Shown piece by piece: positions 1-7,043 of a DNA stretch of 19,625 nucleotides. The position numbers and the translations under genes are program-made. Each line of letters begins with the position of its first letter. Within the stretch, counting starts at the first letter, position 1. The stretch spans positions 1-19,625 of the forward strand of contig JBELMB010000093.1 in assembly GCA_042088665.1 (NCBI GenBank). Direction: 5' to 3'. The notes beneath the pieces were generated by a model. It made no database searches, had not been told where the DNA came from, and saw only the letters and a program-made list of their open reading frames with translations. Source of the DNA: JBELMB01 sp042088665. GTDB taxonomy: Bacteria; Pseudomonadota; Alphaproteobacteria; Rhodobacterales; Rhodobacteraceae.

Positions 1-670
1 GCGCATGTTCCGGCAACACCCGCAGCGCGTAGAGGACGACCAGCGCGAAGGACAGCACTTGCACCACAACCGATGCCAGTGCGGCCCCTGCGATGCCCAG
101 TTCCGGAAACCCCCAGTTGCCAAAAACCAGCGCGTAATTTGCCAGCGCGTTTACCAGTGCTGCGGCCAGCGTGATCCAGAGCACCACGCGCGTGTGTTCC
201 AGCGCCGACAGATAGCTCTTGAGCGCCATCACCCCGAGGGCGGGCAAAAGCCCCCAGGCCCCGGCCCGCAGGTACACCTGGCTGAGTGCGGCGATCTCTT
301 CGGTCTGCCCCAACAGCTGCAAGATCGGCGCAGAGAACCAAAGCAGCGGCAGAACCGCCGCGAAATACAACCCCGACAGCCACAGGGCCATCCGCGTCGA
401 ACGGCGGATCTGGACTTCGTCGCCCTGCGCATGAAACGTTGCCACCATTGGCATGATGGCCCAGGCGAACCCCGACCCGAACAGGAACAGCGTAAAAAAG
501 AACGATCCCGCAAGGGACAAGGCGGCGAGTTCGGGCACCCCGTACCAGCCGACCATGATGGTGTCTGTCAGCCCGATGGCAAACTGCGCCAGATGCCCGC
601 CAATCAAGGGCAGGCCCAGACGAAAAACAGCACGTGTATGCGCCGTATAGCTCATGTTTGAGGGGGTCAT
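1..670 (-). CDS. MATE family multidrug efflux transporter, NorM-like (partial, N-terminal part)
   Basis: This reading frame is open from an ATG at 670 down to the window edge, giving about 223 residues without a stop; the C-terminal half lies outside the window. The translation begins MTPSNMSYTAHTRAVFRLGL and continues with PLIGGHLAQFAIGLTDTIMV, the first membrane helix of MATE exporters, in which a conserved Asp sits in a Q/G-rich helix. Several further hydrophobic helices follow, separated by short loops such as one with HAQGDEVQIRRSTR. MATE proteins are inner-membrane cation-coupled antiporters with 12 helices that export drugs and organic cations; the substrate here cannot be told. A second in-frame ATG at 655 is an equally possible start, and neither has a clear Shine-Dalgarno. 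The gene diverges from the DUF2461 gene across 133 bp. Confidence 0.88.
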   Translation of the reverse strand, partial: MTPSNMSYTAHTRAVFRLGLPLIGGHLAQFAIGLTDTIMVGWYGVPELAALSLAGSFFFTLFLFGSGFAWAIMPMVATFHAQGDEVQIRRSTRMALWLSGLYFAAVLPLLWFSAPILQLLGQTEEIAALSQVYLRAGAWGLLPALGVMALKSYLSALEHTRVVLWITLAAALVNALANYALVFGNWGFPELGIAGAALASVVVQVLSFALVVLYALRVLPEHA

Positions 671-803
671 CACGCGCTCTTAGACGCGGTTTTTTGCTCT
701 GGCAAGGGACGAGGCGCGCAACACGTCACAATCCACAACCAATACGTGCAACACGCCGGAAATTGTGTTAACAATCCGTTAACGATAATTTTGCGATGAC
801 CCC

Positions 804-1442
804 ATGGCTGAGCCGATCGACCTTTCCCGTTTCTTGGAAGACACCCGCGGGTTTCTGTCTGAGTTGTCCGAGAACAATGACCGCGGCTGGTTTCATCAAC
901 ACAAGTCCCGCTACGACAGTGCCTTGAAACGGCCCGCGGAAAAGCTGTTGGTGGAGGTCGCCCAAGGTCTCAGGGTCCATGCTGGCACCACGCCGCGCAC
1001 GAAACTCTTTCGCCCGCATCGTGATGTGCGCTTTTCAGAGGACAAGACCCCCTACCATACGCATCTGCACATGATGTGGTCGCTTCCGGATGGGCGGGCG
1101 TGGATGCTGGGCCTTGCGCCGGACTATGCCACCGCCGGGGTTGGCGTGATGCAGTTCGAGAACGCACAACTTGACCGGTTTCGCGACAAGGTGGCAGGCC
1201 CCGAAGGCGCGGCGTTGCAGGACATTCTCGACACCGGATGGCGGGTGGATCCCCCGGCGCTGAAACGCGTGCCGGCCCCCTACCCCCCAGAGCACCCGCG
1301 TGAGGTGCTTTTGCGGTTCAAGGGGCTGGTGGCATGGGAGGACGACCTGGGGCAGGCCATGTCACAAGACCCCGTTGGGGCGCTGCAAGAGGTGTTCGAC
1401 CGGGGCGCGCAGATCTTTGAATGGCTGGACGGCGTCGCCTGA
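804..1442 (+). CDS. DUF2461 domain-containing protein (TIGR02453 family)
   Basis: This 212-residue soluble protein fits the full length of the DUF2461/TIGR02453 family. The N-terminal signature is visible at residues 8-40, with phenylalanine-rich FL..L..NND..WF...K.RYD spacing (SENNDRGWFHQHKSRYD). The conserved centre follows as RPHRDVRFSEDKTPYHTH around residues 71-88, and the YATAGVGVMQF strand comes after it. Family members are cytoplasmic and widespread in bacteria, and no biochemical role is established. The ATG at 804 has no good Shine-Dalgarno; an ATG at 796 is out of frame. The gene is single, divergent from the MATE gene and convergent with PPK2, whose stop lies 42 bp beyond its own. 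I am sure of the family and do not know the function. Confidence 0.88.
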   Translation: MAEPIDLSRFLEDTRGFLSELSENNDRGWFHQHKSRYDSALKRPAEKLLVEVAQGLRVHAGTTPRTKLFRPHRDVRFSEDKTPYHTHLHMMWSLPDGRAWMLGLAPDYATAGVGVMQFENAQLDRFRDKVAGPEGAALQDILDTGWRVDPPALKRVPAPYPPEHPREVLLRFKGLVAWEDDLGQAMSQDPVGALQEVFDRGAQIFEWLDGVA

Positions 1443-1484
1443 TCCACGGCGGTCAAACCCGGCCAACCCCTGCGCCACAGGTTT

Positions 1485-2474
1485 TCAGGAGTTGCGCCGC
1501 TGTTCCGGATGCAGAGCCGTGCCCAGAATGTGCTCTGCACGATGGATGACATGGCTGGCCCCCCCGACGATCAGAGGGTCCAATCTGTTCAGCAATTTGC
1601 TGTCCTTGCCCGGATAAGACAGGGATGTCAGGAAATGGCGCATGCAATTGAGCCGCGCGCGCTTCTTGTCGTCAGACTTGATCACCGTCCATGGCGCATC
1701 CGCGGTGTCCGTGTAAAAGAACATGGCCTCCTTGGCCTCTGTGTAATCTTCCCATTTCGACAGGCTGGCCTTGTCGATGGGCGACAGCTTCCACTGCTTG
1801 AGCGGATCGATCTCCCGGCTTTTGAAACGCGCGCGCTGTTCCGCTTGCGTGACTGAGAACCAGTACTTGTAAAGCTGGATGCCCGAGCGCACCAACATGC
1901 GTTCCAGTTCCGGCGTCTGACGCATGAATTCGAGGTACTCATAGGGCTCGCAAGACCCCATGACCCGCTCGACACCGGCCCGGTTATACCATGACCGGTC
2001 GTAGAGAACGATTTCCCCCGCCGTTGGCAAATGGTTGATGTAGCGTTGGAAATACCATTGGCCGCGTTCTTGATCCGTGGGTTTGTTCAGGGCGACGACA
2101 CGTGCATTGCGCGGGTTCAGATGCTCGGTGAACCGCTTGATCGTGCCGCCCTTGCCAGCAGCGTCGCGCCCCTCGAACAACAGAACGAACTTCTGCCCGG
2201 TCTCCTGTGCCCACAGCTGTACCTTCAACAACTCCGCCTGCAACCGCGCCTTTTCCCGTTCGTAGAACCGGCGAGAGAGCTTTTGCGCGTAGGGGTATTC
2301 CCCGGTCTCAAAGGCGCGCCGGATGTCTGCCGGGGTGGGTTGGCTGCGCGACCGCCGCGGGGTGACGGCGCGCGCTCGGGGCGGGACCTCGGGTGCCGGG
2401 ACAACGGTGCTGTCATTCGGTTGCGGAACCGCGTCAACGGGGGCCTCTGGCACAAAAAGCTGTTGGTCGGTCAT
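1485..2474 (-). CDS. ppk2: Polyphosphate kinase 2 (PPK2 family)
   Basis: PPK2 transfers phosphate between inorganic polyphosphate and nucleoside diphosphates in the cytoplasm, commonly making GTP or ATP from polyphosphate. The 329-residue product has the PPK2 P-loop-like core: the Walker A segment GRDAAGKGG at residues 102-110, the lid region with KPTDQERGQWYFQRY, and the Walker B segment IVLYDRSWYNRAGVE near residues 155-169 with Asp159-Arg160. The C-terminal SDDKKRARLNCMRHFL is also typical. Residues 1-45 are a Pro/Arg-rich, probably disordered extension before the conserved domain. The start at 2474 is preceded by GAGGTGA at good distance. The frame is open further upstream, but that extension would overlap trpA and match nothing. 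The class (one domain, ADP/GDP-type) is inferred from length. It is divergent from trpA. Confidence 0.93.
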   Translation of the reverse strand: MTDQQLFVPEAPVDAVPQPNDSTVVPAPEVPPRARAVTPRRSRSQPTPADIRRAFETGEYPYAQKLSRRFYEREKARLQAELLKVQLWAQETGQKFVLLFEGRDAAGKGGTIKRFTEHLNPRNARVVALNKPTDQERGQWYFQRYINHLPTAGEIVLYDRSWYNRAGVERVMGSCEPYEYLEFMRQTPELERMLVRSGIQLYKYWFSVTQAEQRARFKSREIDPLKQWKLSPIDKASLSKWEDYTEAKEAMFFYTDTADAPWTVIKSDDKKRARLNCMRHFLTSLSYPGKDSKLLNRLDPLIVGGASHVIHRAEHILGTALHPEQRRNS

Positions 2475-2675
2475 GTCACCTCGCAGGTCTTGGAAAGTTA
2501 GGGCATCGGCTCCTTGTGACGGTGTTTTCCGGGCTGCGCCTTGAGGTGTGTCAAGAAACTGTAACAATCCCCTGACCGCCCGCCGCGCCCACCTGAGCAG
2601 GCAATCCGCGCGCATGGCATTGATTTTCGCCGCAGCTTCCGGCAACAGAGCGCGAGCCTGTGTACGGAGAACGCC

Positions 2676-3467
2676 ATGACCCGCATCGAATCCACCTTCG
2701 CCAAACTCAGCGCCGAGGGTAAGAAAGCCTTTGTTGCCTACATCATGGCAGGGGATCCGGACGAAGCCACGGCCCTTGAGTTGATGAAGGGGATGCCCGC
2801 GGCAGGCGTCGACGTGATCGAACTGGGCCTGCCCTTCACCGATCCGATGGCGGATGGTCCGACGATCCAGCTGGCCGGTCAGCGCGCGCTGGAAGGCGGA
2901 ATGACCCTGGAAAAAACCCTCGCCACCGTGAGCGCCTTTCGCGAAGGCGATGACAGCACGCCGGTGGTTTTGATGGGCTACTACAACCCGATCTACGCCC
3001 GCGGTGTCGACCGCTTTCTGGCCGAAGCCAAGGCCGCCGGTATCGACGGTTTGATCATCGTGGACCTGCCACCCGAAGAAGACAGCGAGCTTTGCGTGCC
3101 CGCGCAAGCCGCCGGGCTGAACTTTATCCGACTGGCCACGCCGACCACCGATGGCAAGCGCCTGCCCACGGTGCTGCAGAACACTTCAGGCTTTGTGTAT
3201 TACGTCTCCATCACCGGGATCACCGGGGCGGCAGCCGCGCAGGCCGTGGATGTGGCGCCGGAAGTGGCACGGATCAAATCCGCCACCGATCTGCCGGTGA
3301 TCGTCGGGTTCGGCATCCGCACGCCGGACACGGCACGCGACATCGCCGCCGCGGCGGATGGCTGCGTGGTGGGCTCTGCCATCGTGGCACAGATCGGCGA
3401 GGGCAAGCCGGTGTCCGAGGTTCTGTCTTTCGTGGCGGGACTGGCCGAGGGCGCGCACAGCGCCTGA
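2676..3467 (+). CDS. trpA: Tryptophan synthase alpha subunit
   Basis: The alpha subunit cleaves indole-3-glycerol phosphate to indole and glyceraldehyde 3-phosphate and passes indole through a tunnel to TrpB, the last step of tryptophan synthesis. The 263-residue TIM barrel is full length. Catalytic Glu49 lies in VIELGLPF and Asp60 in DPMADGPTIQ. Later barrel motifs are VLMGYYNPIYARG, IDGLIIVDLPPEE, YYVSITGITGA, VIVGFGIRTPD and the phosphate-binding CVVGSAIV. The ATG is preceded by GGAGA. Unusually, trpB is not next to it: it lies about 10.5 kb away on the other strand, so the two subunits must be expressed from separate promoters. The 201 bp upstream, shared with divergent ppk2, must contain the promoter, but I see no convincing -35/-10 pair or leader peptide. 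A weak hairpin at 3521-3543 may help termination. Confidence 0.97.
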   Translation: MTRIESTFAKLSAEGKKAFVAYIMAGDPDEATALELMKGMPAAGVDVIELGLPFTDPMADGPTIQLAGQRALEGGMTLEKTLATVSAFREGDDSTPVVLMGYYNPIYARGVDRFLAEAKAAGIDGLIIVDLPPEEDSELCVPAQAAGLNFIRLATPTTDGKRLPTVLQNTSGFVYYVSITGITGAAAAQAVDVAPEVARIKSATDLPVIVGFGIRTPDTARDIAAAADGCVVGSAIVAQIGEGKPVSEVLSFVAGLAEGAHSA

Positions 3468-3636
3468 CATCGCCCGAGGCCCCCTAGGCATCGATCGCGC
3501 CCTGCAAGCCGCTTTGGCAACCGGGTGCGATCTTTGTGCCCGGGGCTTTCTCGCCAGTTTTCTGCGTCGTGCTTTTTGTTGCGGTTCTTTGGGGCAGACG
3601 GCGGCGGCCTCAATGCTTTGTGGTCCTCGAATGCCT

Positions 3637-3701
3637 TGAAGTCTTGGTATCGAAAGCCCACGCGTGCATGGTTTTGCGCCCGCAACCCTTTCAAGACTTC
3701 A
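3637..3701. repeat. 10-bp perfect inverted repeat between trpA and the histidine kinase gene
   Basis: TGAAGTCTTG at 3637-3646 is the exact reverse complement of CAAGACTTCA at 3692-3701, with 45 nt between. It sits in the 271-bp gap between the convergent 3' ends of trpA and the kinase gene, where I find no gene. There is no adjacent T-run, so it is not a typical terminator. It could be part of a 3'-end structure, a protein site, or chance. Confidence 0.4.
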
Positions 3702-3738
3702 CATTCCTGAAGGCGGGCTGCTGAAGTTCATATCTGCG

Positions 3739-5163
3739 TCAAACGGGTCCGGCCTCGCTGTCCTGCGTCGCGGGCACGCGCCTTTCCTTGCCTGCGTCGA
3801 TCTCCGCTGTTGGCAAAAGGGCGTGCAAGAACTTTGCCATGCGCGCGGCGAGGATCTCCCGTTTCACCGGTTTCGCAACATGGGCGTCGATCCCTTGTTG
3901 CAAATAGTCAGAGACCTGATGCGTCATCGCATTGGCCGTCAGGGCGATGATCGGCACATGTGGCAGGCCATGTGCGCCTTCCGCTTCGCGGATCAAGGCC
4001 GCCGCTTCGAGGCCGTTCATCACCGGCATGTTCACATCCATCAATATCAGGTCAAAGGGCGCGGCGCAGTGGCGTTCCACCGCGGCGGCACCGTCCTCGA
4101 CCATCGTCAGGTCAAGCGCATAGGGACGCAACAAGAGGCGCAACACCTTTTGGTTGGTCAGGCTGTCCTCCGCCACCAGAACGCGCCAGGGCAGCGCAGT
4201 CAGAACCCTTTGCACTTCGGCCGCGTCTGCGGAGTCGCTGGTCTCTCGCGCCTCTGCCTCGGCTTCGGTGAACCCCACGCGCCCGGCAAAGCAGGAGCCC
4301 CCTTCAGGGCGCAGCACATAGATCAGATCACCGCCCATGATCCGACAGATGTTGCGCGAAATCGCCAGCCCAAGGCCTGTGCCGCCGAACTTGCGCGTGA
4401 TCGAGCTGTCGGTCTGCACAAAGGCCTCGAAGAGCCCGGCGCGCTTTTCTTCCGGCACACCGGGCCCGCTGTCCAGCACCGTCAGCGACAATTGGGGCCC
4501 CTCGCGGCCCACGCGTGCGCTGACCTCGCCCCGTGCCGTGAACTTGATGGCGTTGGACAAGAGGTTGCTCAACACCTGTCGCACCCGCGTCGGATCACAA
4601 ACCACGAAGCGCGGCACCTCTGGCGCGATGACAAAGGAGAATCGCAGCCCCTTGCCAAGCGCCCGTGCGCCGAACAGTTCCTCGATCTGGCGGCAAAGCG
4701 CGTGCAGGTCGAACCGACGGCTTTCCACCTCCATCTTGCCGGCTTCGATCTTGGACAGGTCCAGAACGTCGTTCAACAACTCCAGCAGGGATTGCCCCGA
4801 AGTCAGGATCACTTCGGCCATGTGATGCTGATCGTCCGGCAGTTCGCTTTCGGCGAGAACCGACGCCATGCCCAGCACCCCGTTCAGGGGGGTCCGGATC
4901 TCATGGCTGATCATGGCCAGAAAGCTGCTCTTGGCCGCGCTGGCTGATTGCGCCTGTTGGGTTGCCTGCTCCAGCTCTTCGGTACGCAGGCGCACCGCGT
5001 CCTCGAGATTGGCGGCCTGCGTTTTGAGCTGCTGGTTTGCTTCCCACAGCTCGCGGCTCTTGGCTTCCAGCAACCCCTCCGCTTCCAGCCGGGCCCGCTT
5101 CTCACGCTCATAGCGCCGACGGGATACCCGGTCTTCAGCGGGTGGACCTGCGGGCTGTGTCAC
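3739..5163 (-). CDS. H-NOX-associated hybrid sensor histidine kinase
   Basis: The 474-residue protein is soluble, with no membrane segments. Residues 15-72 are a charged coiled coil. The HisKA domain carries the phosphoacceptor His87 in FLAMISHEIRTPLNG. The ATPase domain has the N box around Asn204 (LLSNAIKF), the G1 box at Asp231 (DSGPG) and the G2 box GGTGLGLAIS near 260-269. A receiver domain spans about 326-448 with acidic pair Glu332-Asp333, phosphoacceptor Asp376 (LILMDVNMP), Thr409 and Lys431. It has no input domain of its own; the upstream H-NOX protein presumably supplies the signal, as in the known H-NOX/HnoK and H-NOX/HqsK pairs. The start is a GTG, in the same frame as H-NOX and one codon after its TGA, with GGAG nine bases before it. 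No HPt protein or output regulator is nearby. Confidence 0.93.
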   Translation of the reverse strand: MTQPAGPPAEDRVSRRRYEREKRARLEAEGLLEAKSRELWEANQQLKTQAANLEDAVRLRTEELEQATQQAQSASAAKSSFLAMISHEIRTPLNGVLGMASVLAESELPDDQHHMAEVILTSGQSLLELLNDVLDLSKIEAGKMEVESRRFDLHALCRQIEELFGARALGKGLRFSFVIAPEVPRFVVCDPTRVRQVLSNLLSNAIKFTARGEVSARVGREGPQLSLTVLDSGPGVPEEKRAGLFEAFVQTDSSITRKFGGTGLGLAISRNICRIMGGDLIYVLRPEGGSCFAGRVGFTEAEAEARETSDSADAAEVQRVLTALPWRVLVAEDSLTNQKVLRLLLRPYALDLTMVEDGAAAVERHCAAPFDLILMDVNMPVMNGLEAAALIREAEGAHGLPHVPIIALTANAMTHQVSDYLQQGIDAHVAKPVKREILAARMAKFLHALLPTAEIDAGKERRVPATQDSEAGPV

Positions 5164-5166
5164 CAG

Positions 5167-5703
5167 TCATCGCTCCAGCCGAACGTCGAAGACAGCCTCT
5201 TGCGGCGACGCCTGAACCACGCCGATTTCAGCCGTTTCACCAAAATGTGCCACGCAGGACTGCACGAGACCATGGCAGAATGGCACCAGCGGCCGGTCTG
5301 ACCGATACCGCATCCTGAGCCGGTCTGCGCCGTCCCACTCCGTCTCGAAGGTGGGCAGTTCCGCGTCCGGGTAGAGCTTGCGCACCTCGACGTGCACTTC
5401 GCCCTCGATCGCGTCGAGCATGCTCAGCGCATCTGTCTTGTCCGCAAAGAACTGCGGATATAGCTGGGTGAACCGATGGTGCATCCATGCCCCGAACTGC
5501 CGCTGCAACTCTTCGCCATCGATGCCGGTGCGCGCACTCAGCTCCCCGACGATGGCGACCAGCTCTGAACAGGGATAGTTGCCGACTGCGGAATACGCCC
5601 CGCCGCTTTCCAGTTCGAGACCATCCAGCACCTCGTCGACAACCTCTTCCCCAACGGCAGCTTCGGCCATTTCGAGCAGTTCGGTAAAAACGATTCCCTT
5701 CAT
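5167..5703 (-). CDS. Heme NO-binding protein (H-NOX / HNOB domain)
   Basis: H-NOX proteins bind heme and sense NO (in some anaerobes O2) and regulate a partner kinase or cyclic-di-GMP enzyme. The 178-residue product begins MKGIVFTELLEMAE, the family N-terminus. The proximal heme ligand is His104 in VHVEVRKLYPDAELP. The heme-propionate motif YxSxR is intact as Tyr133, Ser135 and Arg137 in MRYRSDRP. Nine residues after Tyr133 lies Phe142, the place where O2-binding members carry a distal Tyr, so I infer an NO-selective sensor. The start at 5703 has a strong AGGAG; the frame is open to 5778 but that extension looks unrelated. It is the first gene of an operon with the hybrid kinase and is divergent from the lactate dehydrogenase gene. 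Confidence 0.94.
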   Translation of the reverse strand: MKGIVFTELLEMAEAAVGEEVVDEVLDGLELESGGAYSAVGNYPCSELVAIVGELSARTGIDGEELQRQFGAWMHHRFTQLYPQFFADKTDALSMLDAIEGEVHVEVRKLYPDAELPTFETEWDGADRLRMRYRSDRPLVPFCHGLVQSCVAHFGETAEIGVVQASPQEAVFDVRLER

Positions 5704-5784
5704 GCGCTTCTCCTGTTGTGCAGCCTTTGATTTAAACGGAAGCCATGAAGAGCGACTTAATGCCCCTTGCCACTGCACGCGCCC

Positions 5785-5807
5785 ATTGGTAAAGAAGTTT
5801 TACCAAT
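5785..5807. promoter_or_regulatory. Perfect 9-bp inverted repeat upstream of lldD, candidate operator
   Basis: ATTGGTAAA at 5785-5793 and TTTACCAAT at 5799-5807 are exact reverse complements around a 5-nt centre, 22 bp before the lldD start and in the gap divergent from H-NOX. A plausible promoter overlaps it: TTGCCA at 5767-5772 and TAAAGA at 5790-5795 with a 17-bp spacer. The TTGGT...ACCAA half-sites recall GntR-family operators such as LldR and PdhR, but here they are 11 bp apart, wider than the usual 3 bp. A hairpin in the 5' leader is the alternative. No regulator gene of this type is in the window. Confidence 0.5.
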
Positions 5808-5829
5808 ATGGACAACATCTGGACCTGCC

Positions 5830-6993
5830 ATGCCCGTCATCACCGAAATCAAAGATCTCAAGCGCATTTACCGTCGGCGCGTCCCGAAGATGTTCTACGA
5901 CTACTGCGAATCCGGCAGCTGGACGGAGCAGACGTTCCGCGAGAATTCGTCTGACTTTGAGCAGCTGTACCTGCGCCAGCGCGTGGCCGTGGACATGTCC
6001 GGACGGTCCACAAAGTCGCAACTGATCGGCAAGGACGTCTCCATGCCGGTGGCGCTCGCCCCCGTCGGTCTGACCGGCATGCAGCACGCGGATGGAGAGA
6101 TCCTCGCCGCCAAGGCTGCAGAAAGGTTCGGCGTGCCCTTTTGTTTGTCCACCATGTCGATCTGTTCGATCGAGGACGTGGCAGAAAACACCAACGCCCC
6201 CTTCTGGATGCAGGTCTACACGCTGAAGGACAATGATTTCATGCAGCGGCTGTTTGACCGCGCGAAAGACGCCAAGTGCTCTGCCGCGGTGATCACGGTG
6301 GATCTGCAACTGCTGGGCCAGCGCCACAAGGACATCAAGAACGGCCTGTCCGCGCCGCCCAAGCTGACCCCCAAGTCCATCGCCGACATGATGACCAAGG
6401 TGCAATGGGGCCTGGGGATGCTGGGCACAAAGCGGCGGTTCTTTGGCAATATCGTGGGCCACGCGGCGGGTGTGACCGACCCGTCGTCGCTGCACAATTG
6501 GACGGCGCAGGCCTTTGACCAGTCGCTGAACTGGGACCGCATCCGGGAATTCCGCAAGATGTGGGACGGCCCTCTGATCATCAAGGGGATCATCGACCCG
6601 CGCGATGCGCTGGAGGCCTGCAACGTCGGCGCCGATGCCATCGTCGTGTCGAACCACGGCGGTCGTCAGCTGGACGGCGCATTGAGTTCGATCCGGGCGC
6701 TGGAGCCTATCGTCGATGCCGTGGGCGACAAGATCGAGGTACATCTCGACAGCGGTGTGCGCTCTGGTCAAGACGTGCTCAAGGCGCTCGCCATGGGAGC
6801 AAAAGGCACGTGGATCGGGCGCGCCTATGTCTACGGTCTGGGCGCGATGGGCGAACCCGGCGTGACTCGGGCGCTGGAGGTCATTCAAAAAGAGCTGGAC
6901 ACCTCAATGGCGCTCTGCGGTCACACGGACATCAACACCGTGAACCGCGACATCCTCATGATCCCCAAGGGCTTTGCCGGCGACTGGGTCTGA
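5830..6993 (+). CDS. lldD: FMN-dependent L-lactate dehydrogenase (alpha-hydroxy acid dehydrogenase family)
   Basis: Members oxidise L-lactate or related 2-hydroxy acids with FMN; LldD types feed the electrons to the quinone pool at the inner membrane. The 387-residue length fits LldD. Visible family elements are the N-terminal FYDY segment around residues 22-25, PVALAPVGLTGMQHADGE, WMQVYTLKD with Tyr130, ITVDLQLLGQR with Asp158 and Arg165, LIIKGI with Lys252, the active-site SNHGGRQLDG with His276 and Arg279, and the phosphate-binding LDSGVRSGQDVLKALAMGA. The ATG at 5830 is chosen because the protein then begins MPVITEIKDLKRIYRRR, the usual N-terminus; its Shine-Dalgarno is weak. A longer frame from 5767 exists. 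The exact substrate among 2-hydroxy acids cannot be told from sequence alone. It is single, divergent from H-NOX. Confidence 0.9.
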   Translation: MPVITEIKDLKRIYRRRVPKMFYDYCESGSWTEQTFRENSSDFEQLYLRQRVAVDMSGRSTKSQLIGKDVSMPVALAPVGLTGMQHADGEILAAKAAERFGVPFCLSTMSICSIEDVAENTNAPFWMQVYTLKDNDFMQRLFDRAKDAKCSAAVITVDLQLLGQRHKDIKNGLSAPPKLTPKSIADMMTKVQWGLGMLGTKRRFFGNIVGHAAGVTDPSSLHNWTAQAFDQSLNWDRIREFRKMWDGPLIIKGIIDPRDALEACNVGADAIVVSNHGGRQLDGALSSIRALEPIVDAVGDKIEVHLDSGVRSGQDVLKALAMGAKGTWIGRAYVYGLGAMGEPGVTRALEVIQKELDTSMALCGHTDINTVNRDILMIPKGFAGDWV

Positions 6994-7010
6994 GGGCGCA
7001 GTCACTTGCG

Positions 7011-7039
7011 GCGCGCCCGGGCCAACAGCCCCGGCGCGC
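7011..7039. terminator. Strong GC hairpin between convergent lldD and MFS genes
   Basis: GCGCGCCCGGG at 7011-7021 pairs with CCCCGGCGCGC at 7029-7039 in 10 of 11 positions, with one C-C mismatch and a 7-nt loop. The hairpin lies wholly between the lldD stop and the MFS stop. There is no T-run on either side, so it may be a bidirectional or Rho-assisted 3' end rather than a classic intrinsic terminator. Confidence 0.55.
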
Positions 7040-7043
7040 AGCC

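Noticed and set aside
2475..3107. N-terminal extension of the PPK2 frame
   Set aside because: The open frame continues 211 codons upstream but overlaps trpA on the other strand. The ATG at 2474 has a strong ribosome binding site and the extension matches no PPK2.
3664..4947. 427-codon open frame on the plus strand
   Set aside because: It is antisense to the hybrid kinase gene, which shows all catalytic motifs. Its translation is His/Arg/Gln-rich with no family features, as expected of a shadow frame in GC-rich DNA.
5800..6888. 362-codon open frame on the minus strand
   Set aside because: It is antisense to the lactate dehydrogenase gene and has shadow-like composition.
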